The position numbers were made by a program, and so were the translations under genes. Shown piece after piece: positions 7,296 through 15,673 of a stretch of 33,736 nt of DNA (its first letter is position 1; each line of letters begins with the position of its first letter). This DNA is from Firmicutes bacterium UBA3930. GTDB taxonomy: Bacteria > Bacillota > Clostridia > Caldicoprobacterales > Caldicoprobacteraceae. The notes under the pieces were generated by a model. It made no database searches, was not told the DNA's origin, and was given only the letters and a program-made list of their open reading frames with translations. The DNA is taken from contig DGEI01000018.1 of NCBI GenBank assembly GCA_002385885.1, positions 415-34,150 on the forward strand. The letters run 5' to 3'.

Positions 7296-7537
7296 GCATT
7301 GAAATGAATTATTATGACAGTTGTTGAGCATTTAACGGCTGCCGGGAGGAAAACAAACCTTTGCATTTTCAGGTTTTACCGTATTTGTCGTGAAGCTTAC
7401 GAATTGGCTGAAACTGATGATATTTAGCGAAGGAAAGCGGGTTTCAAAAAATGCCATAAATCTGCTGAAAGCAAATTTTTTGTATATATTATGCAGGCAA
7501 AACCAAAATGCAGTGTTTTAAAGGAGGAGGTATTTAT

Positions 7538-9541
7538 ATGGCTGAAACAAAAAAGTATTATATCACAACCCCGATATATTATCCCAGCGACAAGCTTCAT
7601 ATCGGGCATTCCTATACAACGGTGGCGGCTGATGCAATGGCCCGTTTTAAGAGGCTTACGGGATATGATGTTATGTTTTTGACAGGTACCGATGAACACG
7701 GCCAAAAAATAGAAAGGCTGGCCAGGGAAAAAGGGGTGCCCCCCAAGGAATATGTGGACAATATTGTAGCCGGCATAAAAAAGCTGTGGAAGATAATGGA
7801 CATATCAAATGACGATTTTATACGCACCACCGATGAGCGCCATGAAAAAGTAGTGCAAAAGATATTCAAAAAGCTGTATGATCAGGGAGATATCTATAAA
7901 GGTGCGTATCAGGGCTGGTACTGTACTCCCTGTGAGTCGTTCTGGACCCAACGGCAGCTTATAGACGGGAATTGTCCCGATTGTGGAAGAGGTGTGGAAC
8001 TGGTTAAGGAGGAAGCTTATTTCTTCAAATTGTCCAAGTATCAGGACCGGCTTATAGAGTACATCGAGACTCATGATGAATTTATACAACCGGCTTCCCG
8101 GAAAAACGAGATGCTCAATAATTTTCTGCGCCCCGGCCTGGAAGATCTGTGCGTATCCCGGACTTCCTTTAAATGGGGAGTACCGGTATCCTTTGATGAT
8201 AACCATGTTATCTATGTGTGGATTGATGCCCTTTCCAATTACCTGTCGGCACTGGGTTATATGACGGAAGATGATGAAAAATACAGAAAGTATTGGCCGG
8301 CAGACGTTCATCTTATGGCCAAAGAAATTGTAAGGTTCCATACCATCATATGGCCGATTATGCTGATGGCTCTCGGGGAGCCTTTGCCAAAACAGGTTTT
8401 TGGCCATGGCTGGCTGGTGCTGGATGGAGGTAAGATGTCAAAATCTAAAGGGAATGTGGTAGACCCGGTGGTGCTGGTTGATCGTTACGGCGTGGATGCC
8501 ATACGTTATTTCCTGTTAAGGGAGGTTTCCTTCGGTGCCGACGGTGTTTTCTCCAATGAGGCCCTGGTAAACAGGATTAATTCGGATCTGGCCAATGATT
8601 TGGGCAATCTTCTGAGCAGGACGGTGGCAATGATAGAGAAATATTTTGACGGCTTTATACCTGCTGCCGGTGAAGGGGCGGATGTGGATATAGAACTACA
8701 GAAACTGGCTGTTGAAACACCCGGCAAAGTAGAGGAGATCATGAATAAGCTGGAGTACAACAATGCACTGGCTGAGATATGGAAGCTTATCGGCAGAGCA
8801 AATAAGTATATTGACGAGACTACCCCGTGGATTTTGGCAAAGGACAGCAGCAAGCGTTCCAGGCTGGGTACCGTACTGTATAATCTGGCTGAATCACTCA
8901 GGTTTATCTCAGTGTTGATAAGTCCGTTCCTAACAAGAACACCTGAAAAAATCCGACAGCAGCTAGGTATAGAGGACAGCAGCCTCTCCACGTGGGACAG
9001 CCTTTCCGAATTCGGCAGGCTGCCAGCGGGAATCAGGGTTCAGCGGGGTGAGGCAGTATTCCCCAGACTGGATGTTGAACAGGAACTTAAAGCTTTGGAG
9101 GAACTGCAAAGTAAAACCGGCAAGACAGTTGAAGGCAAGGAGTCGGTTGATAACGGAGAAACTTCTCATAAAACTGCCGGGGACAGGCAAGGCCAACAGG
9201 ACACCCAGGAGGTTGAAGAAATAACCATAGACGATTTTGCCAAGCTGGACATAAGGGTTGCCAAAGTGGTAAATGCCGAGCCGGTTAAAAAGACTGACAG
9301 GCTGCTGAAACTTACCCTGGAGCTGGGTAACCAGACCAGGCAGGTGGTATCCGGGATTGCCAGGTATTATACACCCGATGAATTGATCGGGAAAAAGGTA
9401 ATTCTGTTAGCCAATCTAAAGCCTATAAAGTTAAGAGGAGAGTTGTCCCAGGGAATGATACTTGCCGCTGCCGATGACAGCGATAATCTGGCGCTGCTTA
9501 CGGTGGACCGGGAAATCCCGACAGGTTCTAAGATAAGCTAG
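7538..9541 (+). CDS. metG: Methionyl-tRNA synthetase with C-terminal tRNA-binding domain
   Basis: 667 residues from ATG 7538, which has the strong ribosome site AAAGGAGGAGG. An in-frame ATG at 7508 lacks one. The class I catalytic core shows HIGH at residues 21-24 and KMSKS at 299-303. A zinc knuckle is formed by C129, C132, C146 and C149. After the helical anticodon-binding domain (ending IRVQRGEAVFPRLD) comes a charged linker and then an OB-fold tRNA-binding domain (about residue 565 on, DFAKLDIRVAKV), the common long form in Firmicutes. It charges tRNA-Met. The T-box upstream controls it. About 240 bases separate the T-box terminator from the start, longer than usual. tatD follows 28 bases on. 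Confidence 0.97.
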   Translation: MAETKKYYITTPIYYPSDKLHIGHSYTTVAADAMARFKRLTGYDVMFLTGTDEHGQKIERLAREKGVPPKEYVDNIVAGIKKLWKIMDISNDDFIRTTDERHEKVVQKIFKKLYDQGDIYKGAYQGWYCTPCESFWTQRQLIDGNCPDCGRGVELVKEEAYFFKLSKYQDRLIEYIETHDEFIQPASRKNEMLNNFLRPGLEDLCVSRTSFKWGVPVSFDDNHVIYVWIDALSNYLSALGYMTEDDEKYRKYWPADVHLMAKEIVRFHTIIWPIMLMALGEPLPKQVFGHGWLVLDGGKMSKSKGNVVDPVVLVDRYGVDAIRYFLLREVSFGADGVFSNEALVNRINSDLANDLGNLLSRTVAMIEKYFDGFIPAAGEGADVDIELQKLAVETPGKVEEIMNKLEYNNALAEIWKLIGRANKYIDETTPWILAKDSSKRSRLGTVLYNLAESLRFISVLISPFLTRTPEKIRQQLGIEDSSLSTWDSLSEFGRLPAGIRVQRGEAVFPRLDVEQELKALEELQSKTGKTVEGKESVDNGETSHKTAGDRQGQQDTQEVEEITIDDFAKLDIRVAKVVNAEPVKKTDRLLKLTLELGNQTRQVVSGIARYYTPDELIGKKVILLANLKPIKLRGELSQGMILAAADDSDNLALLTVDREIPTGSKIS

Positions 9542-9569
9542 CCAATTAAACGGATAGAGGGAATGAAAA

Positions 9570-10337
9570 ATGCTGTTTGACAGTCATGCTCATTTAGAGG
9601 ATGAAAGATTTGATGACGATAGGGATGAATTGATTCGCGGATTACCGGGAAGGGGTGTGACTCACGTTGTAAATGTGGGTTCAACCCTGGATACTTCCCG
9701 TATGTCGGTAGATCTGGCAGCCATGTATCCTGGTATATATGCTGCGGTGGGAATACATCCCCACGAGGTTTCACAGATGACATATGATGATCTGAACCGG
9801 ATTGAAGACCTTGCAGGAAACCCAAAGGTTGCAGCAATAGGTGAGATCGGTCTGGATTATTATGACTTGTCTCCCAGGGAACTTCAAAGGCAGTGGTTTT
9901 CCGAGCAGATAGAGCTGGCCTGTCGTTTGAAGCTGCCGGTAATAATACACAACAGGGACGCTCATGCCGATGTACTGGATATATTGAAATCAAAGAAGGA
10001 TAAAATACTTGGCGGGATTATGCACTGTTATTCGGGAAGCTGGGAAATGGCCAAGAATTTTTTGGACCTGGGATTCTATATCTCATTGGGCGGGCCGGTC
10101 ACCTTTAAGAATGCCAGAAAACCGGTAGAAGTTGCAAAAAATGTGCCGTTGGATCGGCTGCTTATTGAAACTGACAGTCCTTATCTTGCTCCCGTTCCCT
10201 ATCGAGGTAAAAGAAATGATCCGGGCCTTGTAAGGCTGGTAGCAGAAAAAATTGCCGAAATCCGGGGAATGGATTTTGACAGGATCGCAAAAATCACCTC
10301 GGCTAATACAAAGAGGATTTTTGGAATTGACAGTTGA
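9570..10337 (+). CDS. tatD: TatD-family metal-dependent deoxyribonuclease
   Basis: 255 residues, full length. The TIM-barrel amidohydrolase-like metal ligands are visible: DSHAHL (His pair at the start), GEIGLDYY (Glu), PVIIHNRDAHAD (His), MHCYSG (His) and ETDSPYLAP (Asp). TatD proteins act as 3'-5' exonucleases on DNA and are linked to DNA repair and quality control. It follows metG directly, as in B. subtilis (metS-yabD), and precedes the TatD-linked radical SAM gene by 36 bases, so the three are probably co-transcribed. Confidence 0.95.
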   Translation: MLFDSHAHLEDERFDDDRDELIRGLPGRGVTHVVNVGSTLDTSRMSVDLAAMYPGIYAAVGIHPHEVSQMTYDDLNRIEDLAGNPKVAAIGEIGLDYYDLSPRELQRQWFSEQIELACRLKLPVIIHNRDAHADVLDILKSKKDKILGGIMHCYSGSWEMAKNFLDLGFYISLGGPVTFKNARKPVEVAKNVPLDRLLIETDSPYLAPVPYRGKRNDPGLVRLVAEKIAEIRGMDFDRIAKITSANTKRIFGIDS

Positions 10338-10373
10338 ATTAGTTATTGAGCCAACAGCTGAAGGAGATGGAAA

Positions 10374-10964
10374 ATGAATAACTATGTATACACACTGGGG
10401 GATGCTTTATATATCAATCTGACCAATCGGTGTACCAATAGTTGCTGGTTTTGTATACGCAATAAATGTCCGGGAGTAGGAGGATATGATCTATGGCTTG
10501 ATAAAGAACCTACATCTCAGGAAGTAATCGACAGGATCGGAGATCCTTCAAAATACAGCGAGATAGTTTTCTGCGGCTACGGCGAACCGATGGTAAGGCT
10601 TGATGAGCTTATAACCATTGCAAGGGTGCTTAAGGAAAAAGGAGCCAGGATCAGAATCAATACAAACGGCCAGGCAAATCTATACCACGGCAAAAATATT
10701 GTGCCCATGCTGGAAGGGCTTGTGGACGTTGTATCGATAAGTCTGAACGCTCCTACCGCAGAAAAGTACGATGAGTTGTGTCGTTCCATATATGGCATTG
10801 AAGCCTTCGATGCTGTTTTGGAGTTTGCCGGAGAATGTGTTAAAATTATACCCAAAGTTGTGTTTTCGGTGGTGGATGTACTGCCGTCGGAAGATATCGA
10901 AAAATGCCGCAGAATTGCTGAAGAGACAGGAGTTGAACTGAGAGTACGGCATATGATGAGATAA
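10374..10964 (+). CDS. TatD-associated radical SAM protein
   Basis: 196 residues. The radical SAM cluster motif is CTNSCWFC (C20, C24, C27). It is followed by the usual GYGEPMVRLDEL (SAM-binding GE motif) and IRINTNGQA strand. The small size and position right after tatD match a known but uncharacterised family of TatD-linked radical SAM proteins in Firmicutes. No substrate is known. The C-terminus ends soon after the partial barrel (VELRVRHMM), so a partner protein may complete the active site (inference). Start ATG 10374 follows GGAGATGG. Confidence 0.88.
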   Translation: MNNYVYTLGDALYINLTNRCTNSCWFCIRNKCPGVGGYDLWLDKEPTSQEVIDRIGDPSKYSEIVFCGYGEPMVRLDELITIARVLKEKGARIRINTNGQANLYHGKNIVPMLEGLVDVVSISLNAPTAEKYDELCRSIYGIEAFDAVLEFAGECVKIIPKVVFSVVDVLPSEDIEKCRRIAEETGVELRVRHMMR

Positions 10965-11053
10965 GAGGCTTCAACTCTTGTCCCTGCTAATATATAAGCA
11001 AGCCCGGCTGTTAACATGAGAATCTGATGCAGATGTACAAAAATATAATAGAT

Positions 11054-11092
11054 AATATTAAAGAGCTGCTTTATAAGCAGCTCTTTAATATT
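11054..11092. terminator. Perfect 18-bp inverted repeat, bidirectional terminator
   Basis: AATATTAAAGAGCTGCTT (11054-11071) pairs with its exact complement at 11075-11092 around a 3-base loop. It lies between the convergent radical SAM gene (+) and the penicillin-binding protein gene (minus). The ends are AT-rich on both strands, which gives short U tracts. Confidence 0.75.
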
Positions 11093-11104
11093 AATGCAGG
11101 GATA

Positions 11105-13132
11105 TTATTTATAGTATTTGGAAAATATCTCTTTAGCCATTTCCAGTTTAACTCCTCCCTGGCCGGCCGGTACTTCCAGCGCAATGCAGACCAGAAGGGG
11201 TTTTTCTGTCTCCAGTGTAAAACCTGTAAACCATCCAATTTCACTTTCTTTACTGCTGCCTGTCTGGGCAGTACCGGTTTTACCGGCAATGGTAAGCCCG
11301 GGTATCTTTACCTTGTGGGCTGTTCCGGTGGGGTTTTCCACCGTATCCACCAGCATGGGAAGCAGTGTTTCAATATGCTGCTGCGGTACAGCCCCTTCCT
11401 TCCACAGTTTTGGTTCCATGGATTCTATTATTTCACCTGATGGTGAACGGATTTCCTTTATGAGCTGGGGAAGAACCATGCTGCCCTGATTGTAAAAGGC
11501 TGTGTACATGGCTGCCATCTGGAGGGGGGCAGCCAGCATTTCCCCCTGTCCGTAGCTGCTGTTGGCTAACAGTGGATCACTCCATTGGGTGGAAGGGTTT
11601 TTGAGCTGTGAGTTCTTAACCGGCAGTATAAAGGGGAGGGGTTCACCAATTCCATATTGATGAGCCAAGGATTCAAAATTGCTGTATCCCAGTTTCAAAC
11701 CGGTCCAGGCAAAGAATATATTATCCGACCAAACGATCGCATTGTGAAGATTTACATCGCCCGGAGGATGGGGGACCCTTTTTATAGGAGGGGCGTTCCA
11801 TTCCGGTGAGGGAATCCATTCCTCATTTTGAGCTTCAGCTGCCACGGTTTGCGGATCAATTGCGCCTGTTTCAAGGGCCATAGCGGCTGTAAAAGGTTTA
11901 AATATAGAGCCGGGAGGATACAGGCTTTGTATACACCTGTTTATCAACGGATGTTCCGGATTCTCTGAAATAGCTTTCCATGCTGAAGCCGAAAGGCCAA
12001 CGGGGAACATATTGGGTTCGAAGGCAGGACTGCTTACCAATGCCAGAACTTCACCTGTTGCCGGGTTTAGGGCTGTAATACTGCCTGTATAACCTTTGAT
12101 GGCATTGTAGGCTGCCGTTTGTAAATCGGCGTCGATGGTCAGAACCACATCGCTGCCGTTTTGGGCTTCGGTTTCGGAGATAATGGCTTTTTTGTTTTTG
12201 TCCTGATCTTCTATATAAAGAGTATAACCTCTTCTGCCCCTCAGCGTTTTTTCCAAAACTGCTTCTATTCCCTGGCGGCCGATCAAATCCTCTGCCAGGT
12301 ATCCATCGGATGCATTTTTCTCAAGATCTTCCTGGCTGATCTTCTGAACATATCCTATTAAATGAGCAGATGCCTCCCCTAACGGATACTGACGCGTGGT
12401 ATGACTTTTGCTGGATAACATGACACCTTTTATTTTTAGAATCTCATTTTTAAAGTCTTCAGATATATTAAACGGAAGGTTCTTAATGGGAACAAATTGA
12501 TCCGGGTTATCCTTGACCCATTTTTGGTTCAGTATATTCTGTATTGCCTGTTCATCCATTTCAAGCAGGGTGGCCAAAGATTTTACAAATATATCAATAT
12601 CGGGGATCGCATCCGGCTTTGCTCCGACTGTATAAACCGGGCCGTCTGCAGCCAGGTTATTCCCATGCCTATCTGTAATTACCCCTCTGTTGACATCATT
12701 GTCGGTAATGCGTACCTTATCCCCTTCCTCCATCATGGGAAATATCAATGAAGGAGACCAGTTTATCTTCCATTCACCGGATTCCAGGACAAGGCCAAGC
12801 GAGTACCGGCATTCAAAGGATTCAACGGTGTTGGTATAAAACACGGCTTTGAAGGGAAGATAGGCATTATCTTTATCAGTTACAATTTCATCAGGAATGA
12901 TCTCAATTTTTTCCAGCTTAATGGCTGAAAAAATTGTATTATATCTTTCGACAAAAGCTTGCTGTTCAATTGATGCCTGTGTTTGGGAAGACAGCATATT
13001 GTACATCTCCTGGTATTCCTGATTTTCCCAGGCTTCCAGATAGCTTTTTGCTGTTTCCATGGGGTTTGGTTTGGCACACCCGGCAATTATAGTACATAAG
13101 CAAATGACAATCGCTATTAATACTCTTTTCAT
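11105..13132 (-). CDS. MecA/PBP3-like class B penicillin-binding protein (lipoprotein transpeptidase)
   Basis: 675 residues. It has a lipoprotein signal with lipobox IAGC (Cys19), then a MecA-type NTF2-like domain (about 25-140), a PBP dimerisation domain (about 150-310) and a transpeptidase domain (about 345-670). Catalytic motifs are SIFK (S409-K412), SDN (469-471) and KTGTAQTG (618-620), all intact. It cross-links peptidoglycan on the outer face of the membrane. The N-terminal NTF2-like domain is shared with staphylococcal PBP2a and B. subtilis PBP3, proteins with low beta-lactam affinity; resistance here is not implied. The gene is on its own on the minus strand, with a putative promoter at 13307-13335. 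Confidence 0.93.
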   Translation of the reverse strand: MKRVLIAIVICLCTIIAGCAKPNPMETAKSYLEAWENQEYQEMYNMLSSQTQASIEQQAFVERYNTIFSAIKLEKIEIIPDEIVTDKDNAYLPFKAVFYTNTVESFECRYSLGLVLESGEWKINWSPSLIFPMMEEGDKVRITDNDVNRGVITDRHGNNLAADGPVYTVGAKPDAIPDIDIFVKSLATLLEMDEQAIQNILNQKWVKDNPDQFVPIKNLPFNISEDFKNEILKIKGVMLSSKSHTTRQYPLGEASAHLIGYVQKISQEDLEKNASDGYLAEDLIGRQGIEAVLEKTLRGRRGYTLYIEDQDKNKKAIISETEAQNGSDVVLTIDADLQTAAYNAIKGYTGSITALNPATGEVLALVSSPAFEPNMFPVGLSASAWKAISENPEHPLINRCIQSLYPPGSIFKPFTAAMALETGAIDPQTVAAEAQNEEWIPSPEWNAPPIKRVPHPPGDVNLHNAIVWSDNIFFAWTGLKLGYSNFESLAHQYGIGEPLPFILPVKNSQLKNPSTQWSDPLLANSSYGQGEMLAAPLQMAAMYTAFYNQGSMVLPQLIKEIRSPSGEIIESMEPKLWKEGAVPQQHIETLLPMLVDTVENPTGTAHKVKIPGLTIAGKTGTAQTGSSKESEIGWFTGFTLETEKPLLVCIALEVPAGQGGVKLEMAKEIFSKYYK

Positions 13133-13306
13133 ATACGTATCACCTCGTCAGCCAGAATAATTGTCCAGACAGATCCTTTTGTTATTCCGGCAGCCTTAAA
13201 CCGGACAATTGTTTCTGATGTCAGGAAGAAAACCGGTTTTGTGCAAAAGCGCCTGTTCCGTATTTTGCAAAACAGCCAGTACAAGCTTCCTATGCTAGTT
13301 TAGCAT

Positions 13307-13335
13307 AGAATACTATATTTATAAAGATACAGCAA
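13307..13335 (-). promoter_or_regulatory. Putative sigma-A promoter of the PBP gene
   Basis: TTGCTG (13335-13330) and TATTCT (13312-13307) on the minus strand have a 17-base spacer. Transcription would start near the small hairpin at 13291-13307, giving a leader of about 165 bases. Confidence 0.4.
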
Positions 13336-13511
13336 AATCTTTCTACTTTGTCTTTGTTAAAAAACACCGCTGAGAATGTTTTGGAAAATATTGCATAAAT
13401 ATGTATAGGATATATTTGGTTAGGAATAATATAGAATACTAAAAGCCTGTTGAGAATAACAAATAGAATAGTATGGAAAACAGGCCGGTATGCTTAAAGT
13501 ATTACAAAACA

Positions 13512-13540
13512 TTGACATAATGTTAAATATATATTAAAAT
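13512..13540 (+). promoter_or_regulatory. Putative sigma-A promoter of yabE-rsmA
   Basis: TTGACA (13512-13517) and TAAAAT (13535-13540) are separated by 17 bases. The leader of about 115 bases contains the hairpin GATACCT/AGGTATC at 13590-13607. It does not resemble the c-di-AMP riboswitch found before some cell-wall genes. Confidence 0.5.
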
Positions 13541-13663
13541 TATTACACCCATTGAAATGTTTATGGAAATAATTAAAATAACGAGGGGTGATACCTAAAA
13601 AGGTATCTTCTTGTTATCAGGAAATGGGTATTCTCACGGGCTTTTCGAGAAGGAGGTTGATGC

Positions 13664-14680
13664 ATGGAATCGCAAGTTTGCAGGGCTTTTTACGTAAAGT
13701 TCTTAATATCGATTGCTGTTGCCCTGCTGATTTTGTCGGGAATATCGGCGGCGCTTGTACGCTATATAGAAGACATAAGCAATGAGGTTACATTAAGGGA
13801 TGAAGGACGGGATGTTCAAATAGTAACTCTGGAAAAAAACGTTGAAGATTTTTTAAAAAAATATGAGATCGAACTTGGCCCGGGAGACAGCGTGAGTCCT
13901 GATCCACAACAGCAGCTGTATGACGGAATAGTAGTTGAGATAACACGTACCGTACCATATTACGCAGTTGCGGATGGCAAAGAGAGTATGGTTTATCTTC
14001 CCTTGGGCAGTACTGTGGATGAGGTGCTGAAAAAGGCCGGCATAGTGGTAAGAGAACAGGACGAAGTTAACTATATGGTATATGCCAGCGCTATTCCGGA
14101 AGAAAAAATTGTGGTCACCAGGTATGACCAGGAGGTTATAGTAGAAAAAGAACCAATCCCATATAATGTTATTGTCAAGAAAGACAATAACATTGATGAA
14201 GGGGTAAACAAGGTTGTTCAGGAAGGGAAGCAGGGAGAACTGCAGAGAGAGATACTGGTATCCTACAGGGATGGAAATGAGATATCCCGGGAGGTAATAG
14301 AAGAAAAAGTAGCGGTGAAACCCGTTGATCGAATTGTTCATAAAGGGACTGTTAAGAAAAAAATAACTTCACGGGGCGATACGCTTAGATATACTACGGT
14401 AAAAACATTTCAGGCTACTGCTTATACCCATACTGGCAGAGCGACTAAAACCGGGGTCATGCCCAAAGTGGGTTATATTGCAGTGGATCCCAGGGTAATC
14501 CCGTTACGCAGGACGGTGTATGTTGAATTCCCAAGAGGATGGGAACATTTAAATGGCTACTACAGAGCCATGGACACCGGCGGAGCCATTAAGGGAAACA
14601 GGATAGACGTTTTTATGGAAACAGAAGGACAATGCAGGAAATTTGGCCGAAGAAATGTGAAGATTTATTTTCCAAAATGA
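13664..14680 (+). CDS. yabE: YabE/RpfB-like G5 and 3D-domain cell-wall protein
   Basis: 338 residues. There is one N-terminal membrane or signal segment (about 12-32) and then two DUF348-type repeats (about 60-160; TVPYYAVADGKESMVYLP and VVTRYDQEVIVEKEPIPY). A G5 domain follows (about 165-235), then a C-terminal 3D domain (about 245-338) with its conserved aspartates (AVDPRVIPL, AMDTGGAIKGNRIDVF). 3D domains are lytic-transglycosylase-like and act on peptidoglycan; RpfB/YabE proteins are linked to resuscitation and germination. ATG 13664 lies 7 bases after AGGAGG. rsmA begins within 5 bases of the stop, so expression is coupled. In Bacillus rnmV lies between the two; here it is missing. Confidence 0.93.
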   Translation: MESQVCRAFYVKFLISIAVALLILSGISAALVRYIEDISNEVTLRDEGRDVQIVTLEKNVEDFLKKYEIELGPGDSVSPDPQQQLYDGIVVEITRTVPYYAVADGKESMVYLPLGSTVDEVLKKAGIVVREQDEVNYMVYASAIPEEKIVVTRYDQEVIVEKEPIPYNVIVKKDNNIDEGVNKVVQEGKQGELQREILVSYRDGNEISREVIEEKVAVKPVDRIVHKGTVKKKITSRGDTLRYTTVKTFQATAYTHTGRATKTGVMPKVGYIAVDPRVIPLRRTVYVEFPRGWEHLNGYYRAMDTGGAIKGNRIDVFMETEGQCRKFGRRNVKIYFPK

Positions 14681-14684
14681 TGGT

Positions 14685-15575
14685 ATGGATATGCAAAATC
14701 TTATTTCTCCAAAAATTGTTAAAGAGCTGATGATGCGGCATGGGGTGGCATTTAATAAAGGGTTGGGGCAAAACTTCCTGGTTGATAGAAATATTCTCAA
14801 AAAAATTGTGGATGCGGCTGACTTAAAGAAGCAGGATCTGGTGCTGGAGATAGGGGCGGGGATAGGAACTCTGACAAGGGAACTGGCTGAAAGAGCGGAA
14901 CTTGTGGTATCGGTGGAAATTGACAAAAGGCTGTTTCCAATATTGAATGAAACCTTATCCTGCTGCCCCAATGTAAAGGTTATCCATGGTGACATTTTGA
15001 AACTGGATATGGATAACCTTATAAAAGAGAATTTTCCGGACAGATCCTTCAAGATTGTTGCCAATCTGCCATATTACATTACTACCCCCATCATCATGGC
15101 TTTCCTGGAAAAGGAGCTTTCCTTTGAGGTAATGGTTGTAATGGTGCAAAAGGAGGTAGCGAAAAGACTTGCTGCATCTCCGGGCACGCAGGATTACGGC
15201 CTGCTGTCTGTAGCGGTACAGTATTATACATGTCCCGCAATTGTAGGTACAGTTTCGGCCAACGTTTTTATACCTCCTCCAAAAGTGGATTCTGCCATTG
15301 TAATGCTCAGGAAGAGGTCAGTACCACCTGTTGAATTGAAAGATCGGAAGATGTTTTTCCGTGTAATCAGGGCAGCTTTCGGACAAAGGCGTAAAACTCT
15401 GCTCAACGCCCTGACTACCCTGGAGCCTGAAGGCGGTGACAGGCAGCGGATGGAATGGATATTGGGAAAATGCAATATCGATCCCAAGGTGAGAGGAGAG
15501 CTTTTGGGTATACAGCAGTTTGCAGATATTGCAAATGCCCTGGCCGAGTATAATCCGGCGAACAGCAATAAATAA
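14685..15575 (+). CDS. rsmA: 16S rRNA dimethyladenosine transferase RsmA (KsgA)
   Basis: 296 residues, full length. Motifs are LGQNFLVDRNILKKI, the SAM-binding VLEIGAGIGTLTREL, the acidic VEIDKRL, the adenine-binding HGDILKLD, and the catalytic NLPYYITTPI. It dimethylates A1518 and A1519 near the 3' end of 16S rRNA during 30S assembly. The start is ATG 14685 or 14691; no strong ribosome site is visible, which fits translational coupling to yabE, whose stop is 4 bases upstream. A terminator follows at 15589-15627. Confidence 0.96.
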   Translation: MDMQNLISPKIVKELMMRHGVAFNKGLGQNFLVDRNILKKIVDAADLKKQDLVLEIGAGIGTLTRELAERAELVVSVEIDKRLFPILNETLSCCPNVKVIHGDILKLDMDNLIKENFPDRSFKIVANLPYYITTPIIMAFLEKELSFEVMVVMVQKEVAKRLAASPGTQDYGLLSVAVQYYTCPAIVGTVSANVFIPPPKVDSAIVMLRKRSVPPVELKDRKMFFRVIRAAFGQRRKTLLNALTTLEPEGGDRQRMEWILGKCNIDPKVRGELLGIQQFADIANALAEYNPANSNK

Positions 15576-15588
15576 ATTAATTATTGGA

Positions 15589-15627
15589 AGAAACCCTAAT
15601 AAAATTATATTAGGGTTTCTTTTTTTG
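15589..15627 (+). terminator. Rho-independent terminator after rsmA
   Basis: The stem AGAAACCCTAAT / ATTAGGGTTTCT has an 8-base loop and is followed by eight Ts. Confidence 0.9.
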
Positions 15628-15673
15628 CTTTCAATTCATATATTAGTACAAAAAGGGTAAAGGAGGGAAGAAG

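Larger units (their letters stand above)
13133..13663. other. Divergent intergenic region between the PBP gene and yabE
   Basis: About 530 bases with no convincing gene. It holds a probable minus-strand promoter for the PBP gene and a plus-strand promoter for yabE. It also holds several inverted repeats: AATTGTCC (13159-13166) with GGACAATT (13203-13210), TATGCTA with TAGCATA (13291-13307), GCCTGTT (13445-13451) with AACAGGC (13479-13485), and GATACCT with AGGTATC (13590-13607). The block TTTTGTGCAAAAGCGC (13237-13252) is nearly the same as one in the repeat at 6843-6858. Confidence 0.55.

Noticed and set aside
7314..7427. 37-codon frame between the T-box terminator and metG
   Set aside because: No ribosome site before its ATG; length is within chance.
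7805..8407. 200-codon minus-strand frame inside metG
   Set aside because: It lies wholly opposite the conserved metG catalytic domain.
12948..12957. TTCGACAAAA, a good 0A-box match, inside the PBP gene
   Set aside because: It is deep in coding sequence, far from any promoter, and a 7-base core occurs by chance.
13560..13663. c-di-AMP (ydaO-type) riboswitch in the yabE leader
   Set aside because: The leader is only about 115 bases with one small hairpin and none of the conserved blocks.
13588..13785. 65-codon frame overlapping the yabE start
   Set aside because: It is the other-frame shadow of the yabE leader and signal segment; the AGGAGG spacing favours yabE at 13664.
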